Positions 36,413 through 45,861 are shown, counted from the stretch's first letter. The stretch: DNA of 64,000 bases from Actinotalea sp. JY-7876 (GCF_014042015.1 NZ_CP059493.1:3286001-3350000); one strand, 5' to 3'. Notes: generated by a model from the letters alone, not told the origin. Numbers and translations: made by a program.

Positions 36413-36997
36413 TCAGCGGGTGATCGCGTAGCGGACGGCCAGCGTCCCGGCGCTCGTGGTGGCCGAGCGGAGCAGCTGCAGCCGGCGCGGGGCCGGAAGC
36501 CCGCGGAACAGGCGCTTGCCGGTCCCGAGGAGCAATGGGTGCACGAAGAGGCTGATCTCGTCGACGAGGTCGAGCCGGAAAAGCTCGGCGACGAGCACAC
36601 CGCTGCCCAGGACCGTGATCGAGCCCTCGCCGCGGTCCTTCAGCTGCTGCACCGCCGACCCGAGGTCGCCGTCGACGACGGCCGTCCCCGCCCACTCGGG
36701 ATGCGTCAGCGTGCGGGACACCACGTGCTTCGGCGTCGCGTTCAGGTGTCGCGCCATGGGGTTGTCGTCGGGCTGGGTGGGCCAGAAGGCCGCGAGGCTC
36801 TCGTAGGTCCGTCGCCCGAACAGGTATCCCGTCGTGGCCGCCAGCTCGCTCCCGTCCATGACCTCCTGCAGCGCGCCCCCGTAGTGCGCGCCCCAGCCGC
36901 CGTGGGCGAAGCCCCCGTCGGTGTCCTCGTCGCGCGAGCCGAGCCCTTGCATCACGCCGTCGACGCTCAGGAACTCGACGGCCACCACCTTGCGCAT
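36413..36997 (-). CDS. dihydrofolate reductase family protein (RibD C-terminal-like)
   Basis: A 194-residue protein of the YyaP/RibD_C group: VVAVEFLSVDGVMQGLG, GYLFGRRTYESLAAFWP, VVSRTLTHPEWAGT, GSGVLVAELFRLDLVDEISL, HPLLLGTGKRLF. It has a DHFR fold likely using NADPH; the true substrate is unknown. ATG at 36997 after GAGAGGAGAAGG. Divergent from an AraC-type regulator with 84 bases between, so probably controlled by it. Confidence 0.9.
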   Translation of the reverse strand: MRKVVAVEFLSVDGVMQGLGSRDEDTDGGFAHGGWGAHYGGALQEVMDGSELAATTGYLFGRRTYESLAAFWPTQPDDNPMARHLNATPKHVVSRTLTHPEWAGTAVVDGDLGSAVQQLKDRGEGSITVLGSGVLVAELFRLDLVDEISLFVHPLLLGTGKRLFRGLPAPRRLQLLRSATTSAGTLAVRYAITR

Positions 36998-37081
36998 GGT
37001 CCTTCTCCTCTCGTTCGATGGGACGAGGCTGCCGCCCCAGGTCCGGCGGCCGCTTGAAGGAAATCGATCGGGGGCATCCGC

Positions 37082-37912
37082 GTGGATGAGCACGCCATCG
37101 GACTCGTGCGGCACCGGGTTCACCCCGCGCTGCGCGGCACGGTGGCCGGCGTCGTCGGTCTGCGGGAGGAGGCGCCGGGCGAGGTGCACCGCCGGCAACC
37201 GGCGGGAACCTTGGTCCCCCTGGTGGTGTCGTGGAACTCACGGCTGACCATCGACGCGCCGTCGGGCGACCAGGGCACGCACACCGCCTTCGTCGCGGGC
37301 CTCATGCCGGGTTACACCGACACGGTCTTCCGCGGTGCGCGCGAGTGCGTGCAGGTGTTCCTGACGCCGCTCGGCGTCCAGCGGGTCCTGGGCGTTCCCG
37401 GGCGCGAGGTCGCGCGACGCGTCACGGCCCTCGGTGACGTCGCGCCGGCCCTGGGCGCCGACCTCGGCGACCATCTGGCGTCCGCCGGGACGTGGCGCGA
37501 GCGCTTCGCCCTGGTCGACGACGCGCTCCTGCGGCTCACGGGTGCGTCAGACCCCTCGGACCCGCTCGTCACCTGGCTCTGGCACCGGATCAGCGCGAGC
37601 GGCGGCCGGCTCCGGGTCGCCGAGCTCGCGGCGTCGACCGGGTGGAGCCACCGGTACGTCACCGAGCGCTTCGAGGCACTCGTCGGCCTGACCCCGAAGG
37701 CGGCCGCCCAGGTGGTCCGGTTCGAGCGCGCCCTCGCCGATCTCGGACGCCGTCCCCTCGCCGATCTGGCCGTGGCCCACGGGTACGCGGACCAGAGCCA
37801 CCTGACGCGTGAATTCGGTCGGTACGCCGGCGCGACCCCGGGGGGCCTGATGGCAGCACCGGCGGTCCCTACCCCTCACGCCGCGATCGGGCAGGCACCG
37901 GGTCGCGTCTGA
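37082..37912 (+). CDS. AraC-family transcriptional regulator
   Basis: A 276-residue regulator. The N-terminal sensing part contains TLVPLVVSWNSRL. The C-terminal double helix-turn-helix is clear: LRVAELAASTGWSHRYVTER, then GLTPKAAAQVVRFERAL, and LADLAVAHGYADQSHLTREF with GATPG. GTG at 37082. It is divergent from the DHFR-like gene, the likely target. Confidence 0.88.
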   Translation: MDEHAIGLVRHRVHPALRGTVAGVVGLREEAPGEVHRRQPAGTLVPLVVSWNSRLTIDAPSGDQGTHTAFVAGLMPGYTDTVFRGARECVQVFLTPLGVQRVLGVPGREVARRVTALGDVAPALGADLGDHLASAGTWRERFALVDDALLRLTGASDPSDPLVTWLWHRISASGGRLRVAELAASTGWSHRYVTERFEALVGLTPKAAAQVVRFERALADLGRRPLADLAVAHGYADQSHLTREFGRYAGATPGGLMAAPAVPTPHAAIGQAPGRV

Positions 37913-37951
37913 CGGGACGGACCCACGACGTGGGACGGGAAGACTGGACGG

Positions 37952-38902
37952 ATGACGCCCGCTGCCGACGACCGGCGCTACGAGCCGTACGTCCGACCGG
38001 TCCCCCCGGACGCACGACGGGATGCCGAGACCTGGCGGTGGCGGGACTGGGACGTCCACCTCGAGCACGTCGGCGCACCGGACGCCCCGGTCCGCATGCT
38101 GCTCGTGCACGGGGCCGGGGGCAACGCGGCGGCGATGTGGCCCTTCGCGGCGCACCTGTCGACGCTCGGTGCCCGCGTCACCGTCCTCGACCTGCCGGGG
38201 TACGGGCTGACCCGCGGGGCGCGGCCCGGTGCCCTGACCTTCCACGACTGGCGCGCGGTGCTCACGGACGTCGTCGCCGAGATCGACGACGGACGGCCGC
38301 TCGTGCTGATGGGGGCGAGCATGGGCGGGATGCTGGCGCTGGACACGGCGGCCCTGGGCGGCCGCGCCGACCTCGTCGTCGTGACCTGCCTCCTCGACAC
38401 CCGTGATCCGCACGTCCGCGCGGTGCTGGTCCGGGCGCCGTGGCTGGCCCGTCTCGCCGGCCCCGCTCTGCGGCTGGCCGTCGGACCGCTCGGCAGGCTC
38501 CGCCTCCCGCTGCGCTGGATCGCGCCGATGACGACGATCTCGAACCATCCCGGGCTCCGCGCCGAGGTGCTGCGCGACCGCGAGGGCGGCGGGGGTGCCA
38601 TGCCTCTGGGCTGGTTCCGCACGTTCCTCGAGAGCGGGCCTGCCGTGCGCCCCGAGGAGTACGACGGCCCACCGGTCCTGCTCCTCCACCCGGGCTCGGA
38701 CCGCTGGACGCCCACGCACGTCAGCGCCGCGTACCTCGCACGCCTGCGGGGCGGGACGCGCCTCGTCGAGCTCGACGGGTGCGGCCACTTCCCCGTGGAG
38801 GAGCCGGGGTTCCAGGCCCTGCTCGACGCCGTCGACCAGGAGCTCCGCCGGCTGACGTCGGGCGAGGTCGCACCTTTGCAGCGAGGACGCACGTGCGCAT
38901 GA
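37952..38902 (+). CDS. alpha/beta hydrolase with repeat-encoded C-terminus
   Basis: A 316-residue hydrolase. It has the oxyanion region LLVHGAGGNAAAMWPF, VTVLDLPGYGLTRG, the nucleophile elbow GASMGGML, the acid in LLLHPGSDRWTP and the catalytic histidine in GCGHFPVEEPGF. The last 14 residues (SGEVAPLQRGRTCA) and the stop are encoded by repeat A4, which begins at 38859 inside the frame. The repeat therefore landed at, and replaced, the original 3' end without hurting the fold. ATG at 37952. Confidence 0.87.
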   Translation: MTPAADDRRYEPYVRPVPPDARRDAETWRWRDWDVHLEHVGAPDAPVRMLLVHGAGGNAAAMWPFAAHLSTLGARVTVLDLPGYGLTRGARPGALTFHDWRAVLTDVVAEIDDGRPLVLMGASMGGMLALDTAALGGRADLVVVTCLLDTRDPHVRAVLVRAPWLARLAGPALRLAVGPLGRLRLPLRWIAPMTTISNHPGLRAEVLRDREGGGGAMPLGWFRTFLESGPAVRPEEYDGPPVLLLHPGSDRWTPTHVSAAYLARLRGGTRLVELDGCGHFPVEEPGFQALLDAVDQELRRLTSGEVAPLQRGRTCA

Positions 38903-38950
38903 CCGTCGTCGGTGCGGATGTGCGACGTCGACGGCGGATGGTGTGGACAG
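38859..38950 (+). repeat. palindromic repeat A, solo copy A4, overlapping a hydrolase gene
   Basis: Full-length copy including the tail GGATGGTGTGGACAG. It contributes the last codons of the hydrolase on its left and abuts a captured oxidoreductase fragment on its right. Confidence 0.9.
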
Positions 38951-38951
38951 C

Positions 38952-38987
38952 GCGGACGACGAACCGACCCGTGTGACCGGAGGCGCC
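38952..38987 (-). pseudogene. 36-bp fragment of the saccharopine dehydrogenase-like gene
   Basis: Identical to 36231-36266 except one base. On the minus strand it encodes GASGHTGRFVVR, the nucleotide loop of that protein. It begins one base after repeat A4. It must be the leftover of a duplicated oxidoreductase gene cut at the repeat. Confidence 0.85.
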
Positions 38988-39042
38988 CGACCTCACGCCC
39001 GGCCCCCTGGCGCGCCTCGTCCCGCGGCGCCTACCGTTCGGC

Positions 39043-39438
39043 ATGGCGATGCACTGGACGCTCGGTGGCGATGCCGCCGACCCGCATGCGCTGGCAGCCT
39101 TCTGGGCACTGGCGCTCGGCTACGTCCCCGAGCCGGGGTACGTCGACCCGGACGGCGCCTCGATCGTCGACCCGGAGGGCGTCGGTGCGGCCATCAGCTG
39201 GCTTCGCGTCCCTGAGCCGAAGAGCGCGAAGAACCGGTTGCACATCGACCTGCGGGTCGCCGGCGAGCCGCCCTGGGACTGGCACGCCCGCGCCGACCTG
39301 ATCCGCGCGAAGGTGACGCAGCTGGTCGGCGCCGGGGCGAGCGTCGTGCGCGAGGAGCACTACCAGGACGAGGGCGGAACGGTCCTCGGGCACGTGGTGA
39401 TGCTCGACCCGGAGGGCAACGAGTTCTGCGTCGCCTGA
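39043..39438 (+). CDS. VOC-family (glyoxalase-like) protein
   Basis: A 131-residue protein of the glyoxalase-like domain type common in actinobacteria: HALAAFWALALGYVPEPGY, KNRLHIDLRV, and HVVMLDPEGNEFCVA with the metal-ligand-like histidine and glutamate. Substrate unknown. ATG at 39043. Convergent with the beta-galactosidase operon, separated by a strong hairpin. Confidence 0.85.
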   Translation: MAMHWTLGGDAADPHALAAFWALALGYVPEPGYVDPDGASIVDPEGVGAAISWLRVPEPKSAKNRLHIDLRVAGEPPWDWHARADLIRAKVTQLVGAGASVVREEHYQDEGGTVLGHVVMLDPEGNEFCVA

Positions 39439-39571
39439 GCCCCCGGTCGGCCCTCACCCGGAGGTGTCCCGCGGGTCCGAGCGCGGCCCGACGGCGGCGC
39501 CAACCACGCGGTCCTCGAGGCCGGCGCCTCGCTGCCCAGACATCCCGCCGGACGCGAGCGGACCCCGCCCC

Positions 39572-39622
39572 GACCACCGAGGCCTCCACGCCGTCGCGCG
39601 TGGAGACCTCGGCGTCGTGGTC
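39572..39622. terminator. bidirectional terminator between VOC gene and beta-galactosidase
   Basis: Nested arms GACCAC/GTGGTC and CCGAGG-CTCCACGC/GCGTGGAG-CCTCGG with a four-base loop, located between convergent gene ends. Confidence 0.75.
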
Positions 39623-39631
39623 GGGACCCGA

Positions 39632-42600
39632 TCAGCGCAGGCCCTGGAACGCGAACCGGAACACGAGGTCGCTGCCCTGCGGCACCAGGAACTCCGGGTG
39701 CGTCGTGGCTCCCCAGGAGTCGTCGCCGCCGACGCCCCGGCGCATCAGCGCGGGCCGCACGATCGTGTGCTGGATCGGCGGCAGGTCGACGGGGTGCTGG
39801 GCGTTCTCGATCTCGAACGGGGTCCACGGCAGGGCCGAGAGCTCCATCTTCTCGTCGCAGTCGAACCGCAGCCCCGCGCCCCGGTCGTCGGTCACCGTGG
39901 CCCAGCGGACCCCCGTGCGGCTGCCGGCCTCCTGCGGGCGCACGTACGGCGTGAGCTGGTCCTGGACGTCCGCGTCGTAGATGCCCAGGCGCGCCCCGCG
40001 GCGCCGGTCGACGTAGCACTCGTCGGGCCCGTCGCCGTACCAGCGCAGGTGCCGCAGGCTCGCGTCGGCCGTGAAGAGCATGCCCAGCTCGGGCAGGTCC
40101 GGCAGGCCGGCGCCCGGGCGCAGGCTCAGGTCCACCTCGACCCGCCCGCTGCCGTACACCCGGTGGACGACGTCGCACTCGCTGTGCGGCGTCGTCGGCA
40201 GCAGGTAGCCGTACCGGACCTCCACGTGGTCCTCGCGCAGGGTGGCGACCGGCCGCTCCAGGCGGGGCGACGGCTCCGCGTACCGGCTCGCGAGCAGCCA
40301 GTGCCCGTCCCGGAACGGCATGCCCCAGCCACGCTCGTTGGACGTCGGCGCATGCCAGAAGTTCGGGCGCGGGATGCCCTGGAGCAGCTCGCGGCCGCCG
40401 TCCGAGGTCAGGCCGTAGCGGTAGGAGACCAGGCCGCCGTGCTTGCGCGAGAACAGGGCCGAGAAGTGCCGCCCGCGCACCCCGATGTTGTGGAAGCCCT
40501 CGACGAGGGTGGGCGCGGTCTCGCGCGACCTCGCCGGCGCCGTCGGCCGGATCACGATGACCTGCTGCTCCCAGGCGACCTCGTGCCCGGCCGGTGCCCA
40601 CGCCGTCGCGTGCCGAAGCCTCAGGGAGACGTCGATCGCGTACTCGCCCGGCGTGCTGGGCACGACCACCGGGAGCGGGTAGGACCGCGTCTCCTCCGGC
40701 CCGACGTCGATCGCCAGCGACGTCTCGCGGAGCACCGTCCCGTCGCGTCGCAGGGTCACGACGCAGTCCAGGTCCGAGGTGTCGGTGAAGAGCCGTCGGC
40801 TGTGGATCTCGAGCTCGGCGTGCGACACGGCGATCCGGAACGGCTGGTAGAGGTACCGGACCTCCTGCACCTTCGGTGTCGGCGTGCGGTCGACCAGGAC
40901 GATGCCGTTGGCGCTGAACTCGTAGTCGTGCGGCGCCTCGCCGCAGTCGCCGCCGTAGCCGTCGTACTCGCGTCCGTGCCGGTCCCGCAGGCGGATGGCC
41001 TGGTCGGCGAAGTCCCAGATGAACCCACCCTGGAAGAGCGGCTCGCGGTCCGCGAGCTCCAGGTACTTGTCCACGGCGCCGAACGAGTTGCCCATCGCGT
41101 GGGCGTACTCGCACAGGATGAAGGGCTTGCTCCGGTGAGTCCGCAGCCACTCCTCGACGTCCCCCGCCGGCGTGTACATCTGGCTCACGACGTCGGTCGT
41201 CTCGGGGAAGCGCGGGTCCCAGTGGACGCCCTCGTAGTGCACCGGACGGTCGTCGAGCGCGCGGAACCACTCGGACACGGCGAGCAGGTTCGTGCCCCCG
41301 AAGGACTCGTTCCCGCAGGACCACATGACGACGCTGGGGTGGTTCTTGTCGCGCTGCGCCATGCTGGCCGCGCGGTCGAGCAGCGCCGGGAGCCACTCGG
41401 GTCGGTCACCGGGCAGCGCGGCGTCGACGCTGAGCTCGCCCGCGGCGACCCGGTCCCACATGCCGTGGGTCTCCAGGTTCATCTCGTCGATGACGTACAG
41501 CCCGTACTCGTCGCACAGGTCGTAGAAGTACGAGTTGTTGGGGTAGTGGCTCGTGCGGACGGCGTTCACCCCGATGGACTTGAGGAGGCGCACGTCCCCC
41601 TCGGTCTCCTCGCGTGTGACGACGCGCCCGTTCAGCCCGAACTCGTGCCGGTTGACGCCCCGGAACACGACCCGCTTGCCGTTGATCTTCAGCAGGCCGT
41701 CCTCGATGCCGAACCGGCGCACGCCGACGGGCTGGACGACGAGCTCGGTCGGGGCGCCGTCGGGCCCCAGCACCTCGATCTCGAGCGTGTGGCGGTACGG
41801 GTCCTCGGCGCTCCACAGGTGCGGGTCGGCGAGGGTGATCGAGAGCTCGCCGTCCCCGGACTCGACCAGGTCGCCGTGCCCCACCAGGGTCGCCCGCACG
41901 GAGCCGCCGCCGCTGACCATGGGACGCAGCACCACCTGCGCGGTCCGCAGGTCGTCGGACACGACGGAGCGCACGCTCAGGTCCTCGAGGTGCGCCGCGG
42001 GCCGGCGGTACAGGACGACGTCACGGAAGATCCCAGAGAAGCGGTAGAAGTCCTGGTCCTCGAGCCACGACCCCGCGCTCCACTTGAAGACCTGGGCGGC
42101 GAGGGTGTTCTCCCCGTCCACCACGGCCTCGGTCAGGTCGAACTCCGAGGGCGTGAACGAGTCGGCCCCGAAGCCGATGTAGGTCCCGTTGAGCCAGACG
42201 GCGATCGCGCTCTCTGCGCCGTGGAACGACACGCTCAGCCGCTCGCCGTCCGCCAGCGGGCGGTCCAGCGCGAACGTCGTCGCGTAGCTGCCGACGGGGT
42301 TGAACCGGGTCGGCACCTGCCCCGGCTCGAGCGCCTCGTGGCCGTCCCAGGGGTACTGGACGTTCGTGTACTGCGGGCGGTCGTAGCCCTCGAGCTGGAT
42401 GTGGGCGGGGACGCGGATGTCGTCCCACGAGGAGGTGTCGTAGTCGGGGTCCTGGAAGCCCGCGACCGTCTGCGCCGGGTTCTTCGCGTAGTGGAACTTC
42501 CAGAGCCCGTTGAGGCACTGCTCGAACGCGCTGGTCCCGGTCGCCGCCTCCGCCCGGCCACTGAACCAGCGGTGGTCGGAGTGGGCGGGGAGCCGGTTCT

Positions 42601-42646
42601 CGGCGAAGAACTCGGGGTCAGCGATGCGGGCGGGGTCGAACGCCAT
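39632..42646 (-). CDS. lacZ: beta-galactosidase, GH2 (LacZ type)
   Basis: A 1004-residue cytoplasmic glycosidase cleaving lactose or related beta-galactosides. Domains in order: sugar-binding jelly roll, immunoglobulin-like domain, TIM barrel, second Ig domain and the large LacZ C-terminal beta-sandwich. VFRGVNRHEF, the acid/base glutamate in WSCGNES and the nucleophile in ILCEYAHAMGNS are present. No signal peptide, so the sugar must be imported, consistent with the ABC transporter just upstream (20-base gap to the permease gene). ATG at 42646. Confidence 0.95.
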   Translation of the reverse strand: MAFDPARIADPEFFAENRLPAHSDHRWFSGRAEAATGTSAFEQCLNGLWKFHYAKNPAQTVAGFQDPDYDTSSWDDIRVPAHIQLEGYDRPQYTNVQYPWDGHEALEPGQVPTRFNPVGSYATTFALDRPLADGERLSVSFHGAESAIAVWLNGTYIGFGADSFTPSEFDLTEAVVDGENTLAAQVFKWSAGSWLEDQDFYRFSGIFRDVVLYRRPAAHLEDLSVRSVVSDDLRTAQVVLRPMVSGGGSVRATLVGHGDLVESGDGELSITLADPHLWSAEDPYRHTLEIEVLGPDGAPTELVVQPVGVRRFGIEDGLLKINGKRVVFRGVNRHEFGLNGRVVTREETEGDVRLLKSIGVNAVRTSHYPNNSYFYDLCDEYGLYVIDEMNLETHGMWDRVAAGELSVDAALPGDRPEWLPALLDRAASMAQRDKNHPSVVMWSCGNESFGGTNLLAVSEWFRALDDRPVHYEGVHWDPRFPETTDVVSQMYTPAGDVEEWLRTHRSKPFILCEYAHAMGNSFGAVDKYLELADREPLFQGGFIWDFADQAIRLRDRHGREYDGYGGDCGEAPHDYEFSANGIVLVDRTPTPKVQEVRYLYQPFRIAVSHAELEIHSRRLFTDTSDLDCVVTLRRDGTVLRETSLAIDVGPEETRSYPLPVVVPSTPGEYAIDVSLRLRHATAWAPAGHEVAWEQQVIVIRPTAPARSRETAPTLVEGFHNIGVRGRHFSALFSRKHGGLVSYRYGLTSDGGRELLQGIPRPNFWHAPTSNERGWGMPFRDGHWLLASRYAEPSPRLERPVATLREDHVEVRYGYLLPTTPHSECDVVHRVYGSGRVEVDLSLRPGAGLPDLPELGMLFTADASLRHLRWYGDGPDECYVDRRRGARLGIYDADVQDQLTPYVRPQEAGSRTGVRWATVTDDRGAGLRFDCDEKMELSALPWTPFEIENAQHPVDLPPIQHTIVRPALMRRGVGGDDSWGATTHPEFLVPQGSDLVFRFAFQGLR

Positions 42647-42666
42647 CTGTGTCACTCCGTCGTAGG

Positions 42667-43488
42667 TCACTTGAGGGCACCGGTGATGCCCTGGGCGAAG
42701 CTGCGCTGCAGGACGAGGAAGATCACCACAGCCGGGACGGACGCGATGAGCACGGCGAGCATGAGCATCCCGTAGTCGGTCACGTACCCGGCGCGGATGT
42801 TCGCCAGCAGCATGGGCATGGTCTGGGTCGCGCTGTCGACGAGGATCACCTTGGGCCACAGGAAGTTGTTCCACGAGGCCATGAAGGTGATGACCGCCGC
42901 CGCGGAGAGCGTGGGCTTCATCGACGGCAGGTAGATCCGCAGGAAGATCTCGAGCTCCCGGAGGCCGTCGATCCGCGCCGCCTCGATGATCTCGTGCGGG
43001 AAGGTCCGGGACGCCTGGCGGAAGAGCAGGATGAGGAACGGCGTGGAGATCGTGGGCAGCACCACCGCGAACCAGGAGTTCACCAGGCCCAGATCGGCGA
43101 ACATCCGGAACAGCGGGATCATCGTCGCCGCGAACGGGATCATGATCGCCAGCAGCAGCAGGCCCATCAGCCAGTCCTTGGCCCGGGTGTGGTAGATCTC
43201 GAAGCCGTAGCCGGCGATCGAGGTGATGGCCAGCGCCAGGACCGTGGTGGCGACCGCGATGAGGCCGGAGTACCACAGGGCCGGGCCCAGGGCGGCGGTC
43301 GACGTCAGCGTCGCGAAGTTCGCCAGCAGGTTCGTGCCCGGCAGGAGCTTGGAGGCCAGCACCTCCTGGCTGGTGTTCGTCGCCGAGACCACCATGAAGT
43401 ACAGCGGGAAGATCGACGCCAGGGCGGCGACCGTCAGGAACAGGTAGCCGGGCACCCGGCGCCACGCCCGCCTAGTCACGCTTGTCAC
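42667..43488 (-). CDS. sugar ABC transporter permease (MalG type)
   Basis: A 273-residue inner permease with six hydrophobic segments and the EAA loop EIIEAARIDGLRELEIFLRIYLP. Ends ITGALK, as is usual for MalG-like proteins. GTG at 43488 (VTSVTRRAWRR) is chosen; it overlaps the preceding permease by 17 bases. Works with the next permease and the lipoprotein to import the galactoside split by LacZ. The ATPase is not in the cluster and is presumably a shared MsiK-type protein. Confidence 0.92.
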   Translation of the reverse strand: MTSVTRRAWRRVPGYLFLTVAALASIFPLYFMVVSATNTSQEVLASKLLPGTNLLANFATLTSTAALGPALWYSGLIAVATTVLALAITSIAGYGFEIYHTRAKDWLMGLLLLAIMIPFAATMIPLFRMFADLGLVNSWFAVVLPTISTPFLILLFRQASRTFPHEIIEAARIDGLRELEIFLRIYLPSMKPTLSAAAVITFMASWNNFLWPKVILVDSATQTMPMLLANIRAGYVTDYGMLMLAVLIASVPAVVIFLVLQRSFAQGITGALK

Positions 43489-44464
43489 CAACTCTCAGCT
43501 GGATCGCGGCCAGGACCGCGACGATGATGAGGATCACGTACGAGATCGCGGACGCGTACCCGAAGTTCGGGTTGTTCTGGAACGAGACCAGGTAGAGGTA
43601 GTGCGAGATGCTCATCGAGCTGTTCGCCGGCCCGCCCCCGGTGAGGGTGAACGACTCGTCGAAGAGCTGAAGCGTGCCGTTGGTCGACAAGATCGCCGTG
43701 AGCAGGATCATCGGCTTGAGCTGCGGCATGGTGACGTACCAGAACGTCTTGAAGCCCCCTGCGCCGTCGATCTTCGCCGCCTCGATGGTCGAGTGGTCGA
43801 TGTTCTGCAGCGCGGCCAGGTAGAAGATCATGTTGTAGCCGGTCCATCGCCACAGCAGGCCGAGGATGACGACCATCCGGGCGGTGCCCGGCTCGCCCAG
43901 CCAGTTGACGGGGCCGTCGATGAGTCCCGCCCAGAGCAGGGCGTCGTTCACCAGGCCGTCGTTGGCGAACATCGTGCGGAAGACCAGGGCGTAGGAGACG
44001 AGCCCGACGGCGCTCGGCAGGAAGATGGCCGTCCGCCAGAACGCCTTGAACCGCAGGTTCTTGTCGTTGAGGAGCGTGGCCAGCACCAGGGCCAGGGCCA
44101 GCATGATCGGGACCTGGACGATCAGGTACACGAACGTGGTGAGCAGCGTCTGCTTGAAGGTCGCGTCCTCGAGCAGCCGCTGGTAGTTCGACCACAGCGG
44201 CTCCGCCTGCTGGAGCCGCGTCCCGCGGCCGGTCTGCAGGGAGAGCAGGAAGGCCTGCAGCATCGGCCAGAAGTTGAGCCCGACGATGAGCAGCGATGCG
44301 GGCAGGAGGAAGGACCAGCCCGTCAGGCTCCGGCGCCGCTCCAGGCGGAGCGCCGGGCGGGGACCGCCCGGGGGCCGGGACGAACGGCTGGGGCGTCGCG
44401 GGCGCGGGGCCCGCGACCGGGCGACGGGAGGAACTGCCTCGTCAGTCGGCGCGGCGTTGGACAC
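43472..44464 (-). CDS. sugar ABC transporter permease (MalF type)
   Basis: A 330-residue permease with a disordered Pro/Arg-rich N-terminus (about 1-50), six hydrophobic segments and the EAA loop HSTIEAAKIDGAGGFKTFWYVTMP. GTG at 44464 (VSNAAPTDEA) has GAAGGTGAG ahead. It sits between the binding protein and the second permease in one operon. Confidence 0.92.
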   Translation of the reverse strand: MSNAAPTDEAVPPVARSRAPRPRRPSRSSRPPGGPRPALRLERRRSLTGWSFLLPASLLIVGLNFWPMLQAFLLSLQTGRGTRLQQAEPLWSNYQRLLEDATFKQTLLTTFVYLIVQVPIMLALALVLATLLNDKNLRFKAFWRTAIFLPSAVGLVSYALVFRTMFANDGLVNDALLWAGLIDGPVNWLGEPGTARMVVILGLLWRWTGYNMIFYLAALQNIDHSTIEAAKIDGAGGFKTFWYVTMPQLKPMILLTAILSTNGTLQLFDESFTLTGGGPANSSMSISHYLYLVSFQNNPNFGYASAISYVILIIVAVLAAIQLRVGDKRD

Positions 44465-44550
44465 GGCTGGCTCACCTTCTGCGGAGGGGATGGACGCGGG
44501 TCGGACGGCGACCGGGCGCGGCGAGCAGTCCACCGCGCCCGGTCCGGACG

Positions 44551-45861
44551 TCACTGCATCGCGAACTCGACGGTGCTCTGCGCCTCCTGGAGGGCCGACT
44601 CCGGGTCGGCCCCGCCCATGATGTTGGTGACGGCCACGCTGACCGCGTCGCGGCCCTCGTAGTAGTAGGCCCCCGTGTTGTTGCTCGGGACCTCGCTGGC
44701 GTACTCGACGACCCGGCTGAAGATCGGCGAGCCGCCGAAGAACTCCTGGGGCTCGGAGTAGACGTCGCTCTCACCCGCCGGGGTCCAGTTCGCCAGGGCG
44801 CCCGAGGCGGGGAGGATCGTGTCGTAGAGCTCCGTGGAGCCGGCGAACGTGGACGCGAGGAAGTCCGCGGCCAGTTCCGTGTCGCCCGTCGCGCTGACCG
44901 CCCACGAGGAGCCGCCGTTCGCGGAGTAGTGGGTCGCGCCGTCGACGTCGTCGATCTTGGGCAGGTTCGTGACGTCCCACAGGCCGGACTGGTCGGCGGC
45001 CGACTGGATGGAGCCGACGATCCAGACCCCGTTGATCGTTCCCGCGACGGTGCCGTTGGTCAGCGTGCCGATGTACTCGTCCCACGAGTTGACCTCGAGG
45101 AGGACGCCGGAGGTGACGAGCTCCTGGTAGACGTCGATCGCCTCGAGCAGCGCCTCGTTGCCGGTGATCGTCGGGTTGCCCTCGTCGTCGAAGAGGCTCG
45201 CCCCGGCGCTCTGCAGCATCATCATGAGCGTGTCGGCGGAGCCCGCCTGGCCCGACAGCAGGGGCTTGCCCGTCTTCGCCAGGACGTCCTTGCCGAGGGT
45301 GATGTACTCGCTCCACGTGATGTCCGTGAAGTCCTCGACCGTGTAGCCGGCCTCCTGGAGGACGTCCGTCCGCAGGGCCGAGATCGCGGTGCCGTTGTCG
45401 AACGGGACGCCGTAGGTGGCGCCGTCGACGGTCGAGTACGTCACGACGGACTCGGGGAACTCGCTGAAGTCGATGCCCGCGTCGGACATGTCGCTGAAGA
45501 CGTCCGGGTAGTTGATGACGTTCTTCTGGAACGCGTTGTTCTGCATGAGGAAGATGTCCGGGAGCTCCTCGAGCTGGCCGGACTGCGCGAGCGTCGTCAG
45601 CTTGGTCTGCACGTCCTCCCACGGCGTCTCGACGATCTCGAGCTCGAAGTCGGGGTGCTCCTGCTGGTAGATCTTCTCGGCCTCCTCCAGGGCGTAGATG
45701 TTGAAGGCCGGGTCCCACGCCCACACGGTGAGCGTGCCGTCCCCCTCCGCCGCCGCCTCGTCGTTGCCGCCCGGTTCGCTCGAACCGCCGCTGCAGGCGG
45801 CGAGGGCGAGGGCGAGGGTGAGGACGGCACCTGCCGAGGCCGACTTCCGGAACGTGGTCAT
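44551..45861 (-). CDS. sugar ABC transporter substrate-binding lipoprotein
   Basis: A 436-residue family 1 extracellular solute-binding protein. It has a lipobox (LALAACSGGS) after a short signal peptide, then GTLTVWAWDPAFN, the sugar-binding-type LPDIFLMQNN and YGVPFDNGTAI. ATG at 45861 after AAGGAATCCTC. First gene of the operon binding protein-permease-permease-lacZ, divergent from the LacI regulator. Confidence 0.93.
   Translation of the reverse strand: MTTFRKSASAGAVLTLALALAACSGGSSEPGGNDEAAAEGDGTLTVWAWDPAFNIYALEEAEKIYQQEHPDFELEIVETPWEDVQTKLTTLAQSGQLEELPDIFLMQNNAFQKNVINYPDVFSDMSDAGIDFSEFPESVVTYSTVDGATYGVPFDNGTAISALRTDVLQEAGYTVEDFTDITWSEYITLGKDVLAKTGKPLLSGQAGSADTLMMMLQSAGASLFDDEGNPTITGNEALLEAIDVYQELVTSGVLLEVNSWDEYIGTLTNGTVAGTINGVWIVGSIQSAADQSGLWDVTNLPKIDDVDGATHYSANGGSSWAVSATGDTELAADFLASTFAGSTELYDTILPASGALANWTPAGESDVYSEPQEFFGGSPIFSRVVEYASEVPSNNTGAYYYEGRDAVSVAVTNIMGGADPESALQEAQSTVEFAMQ

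Noticed and set aside
39464-42775. 1103-codon plus-strand open frame opposite lacZ
   Set aside because: It is antisense to a gene with complete GH2 motifs, has biased Arg/His/Val composition and no domain; it is a GC-codon shadow.
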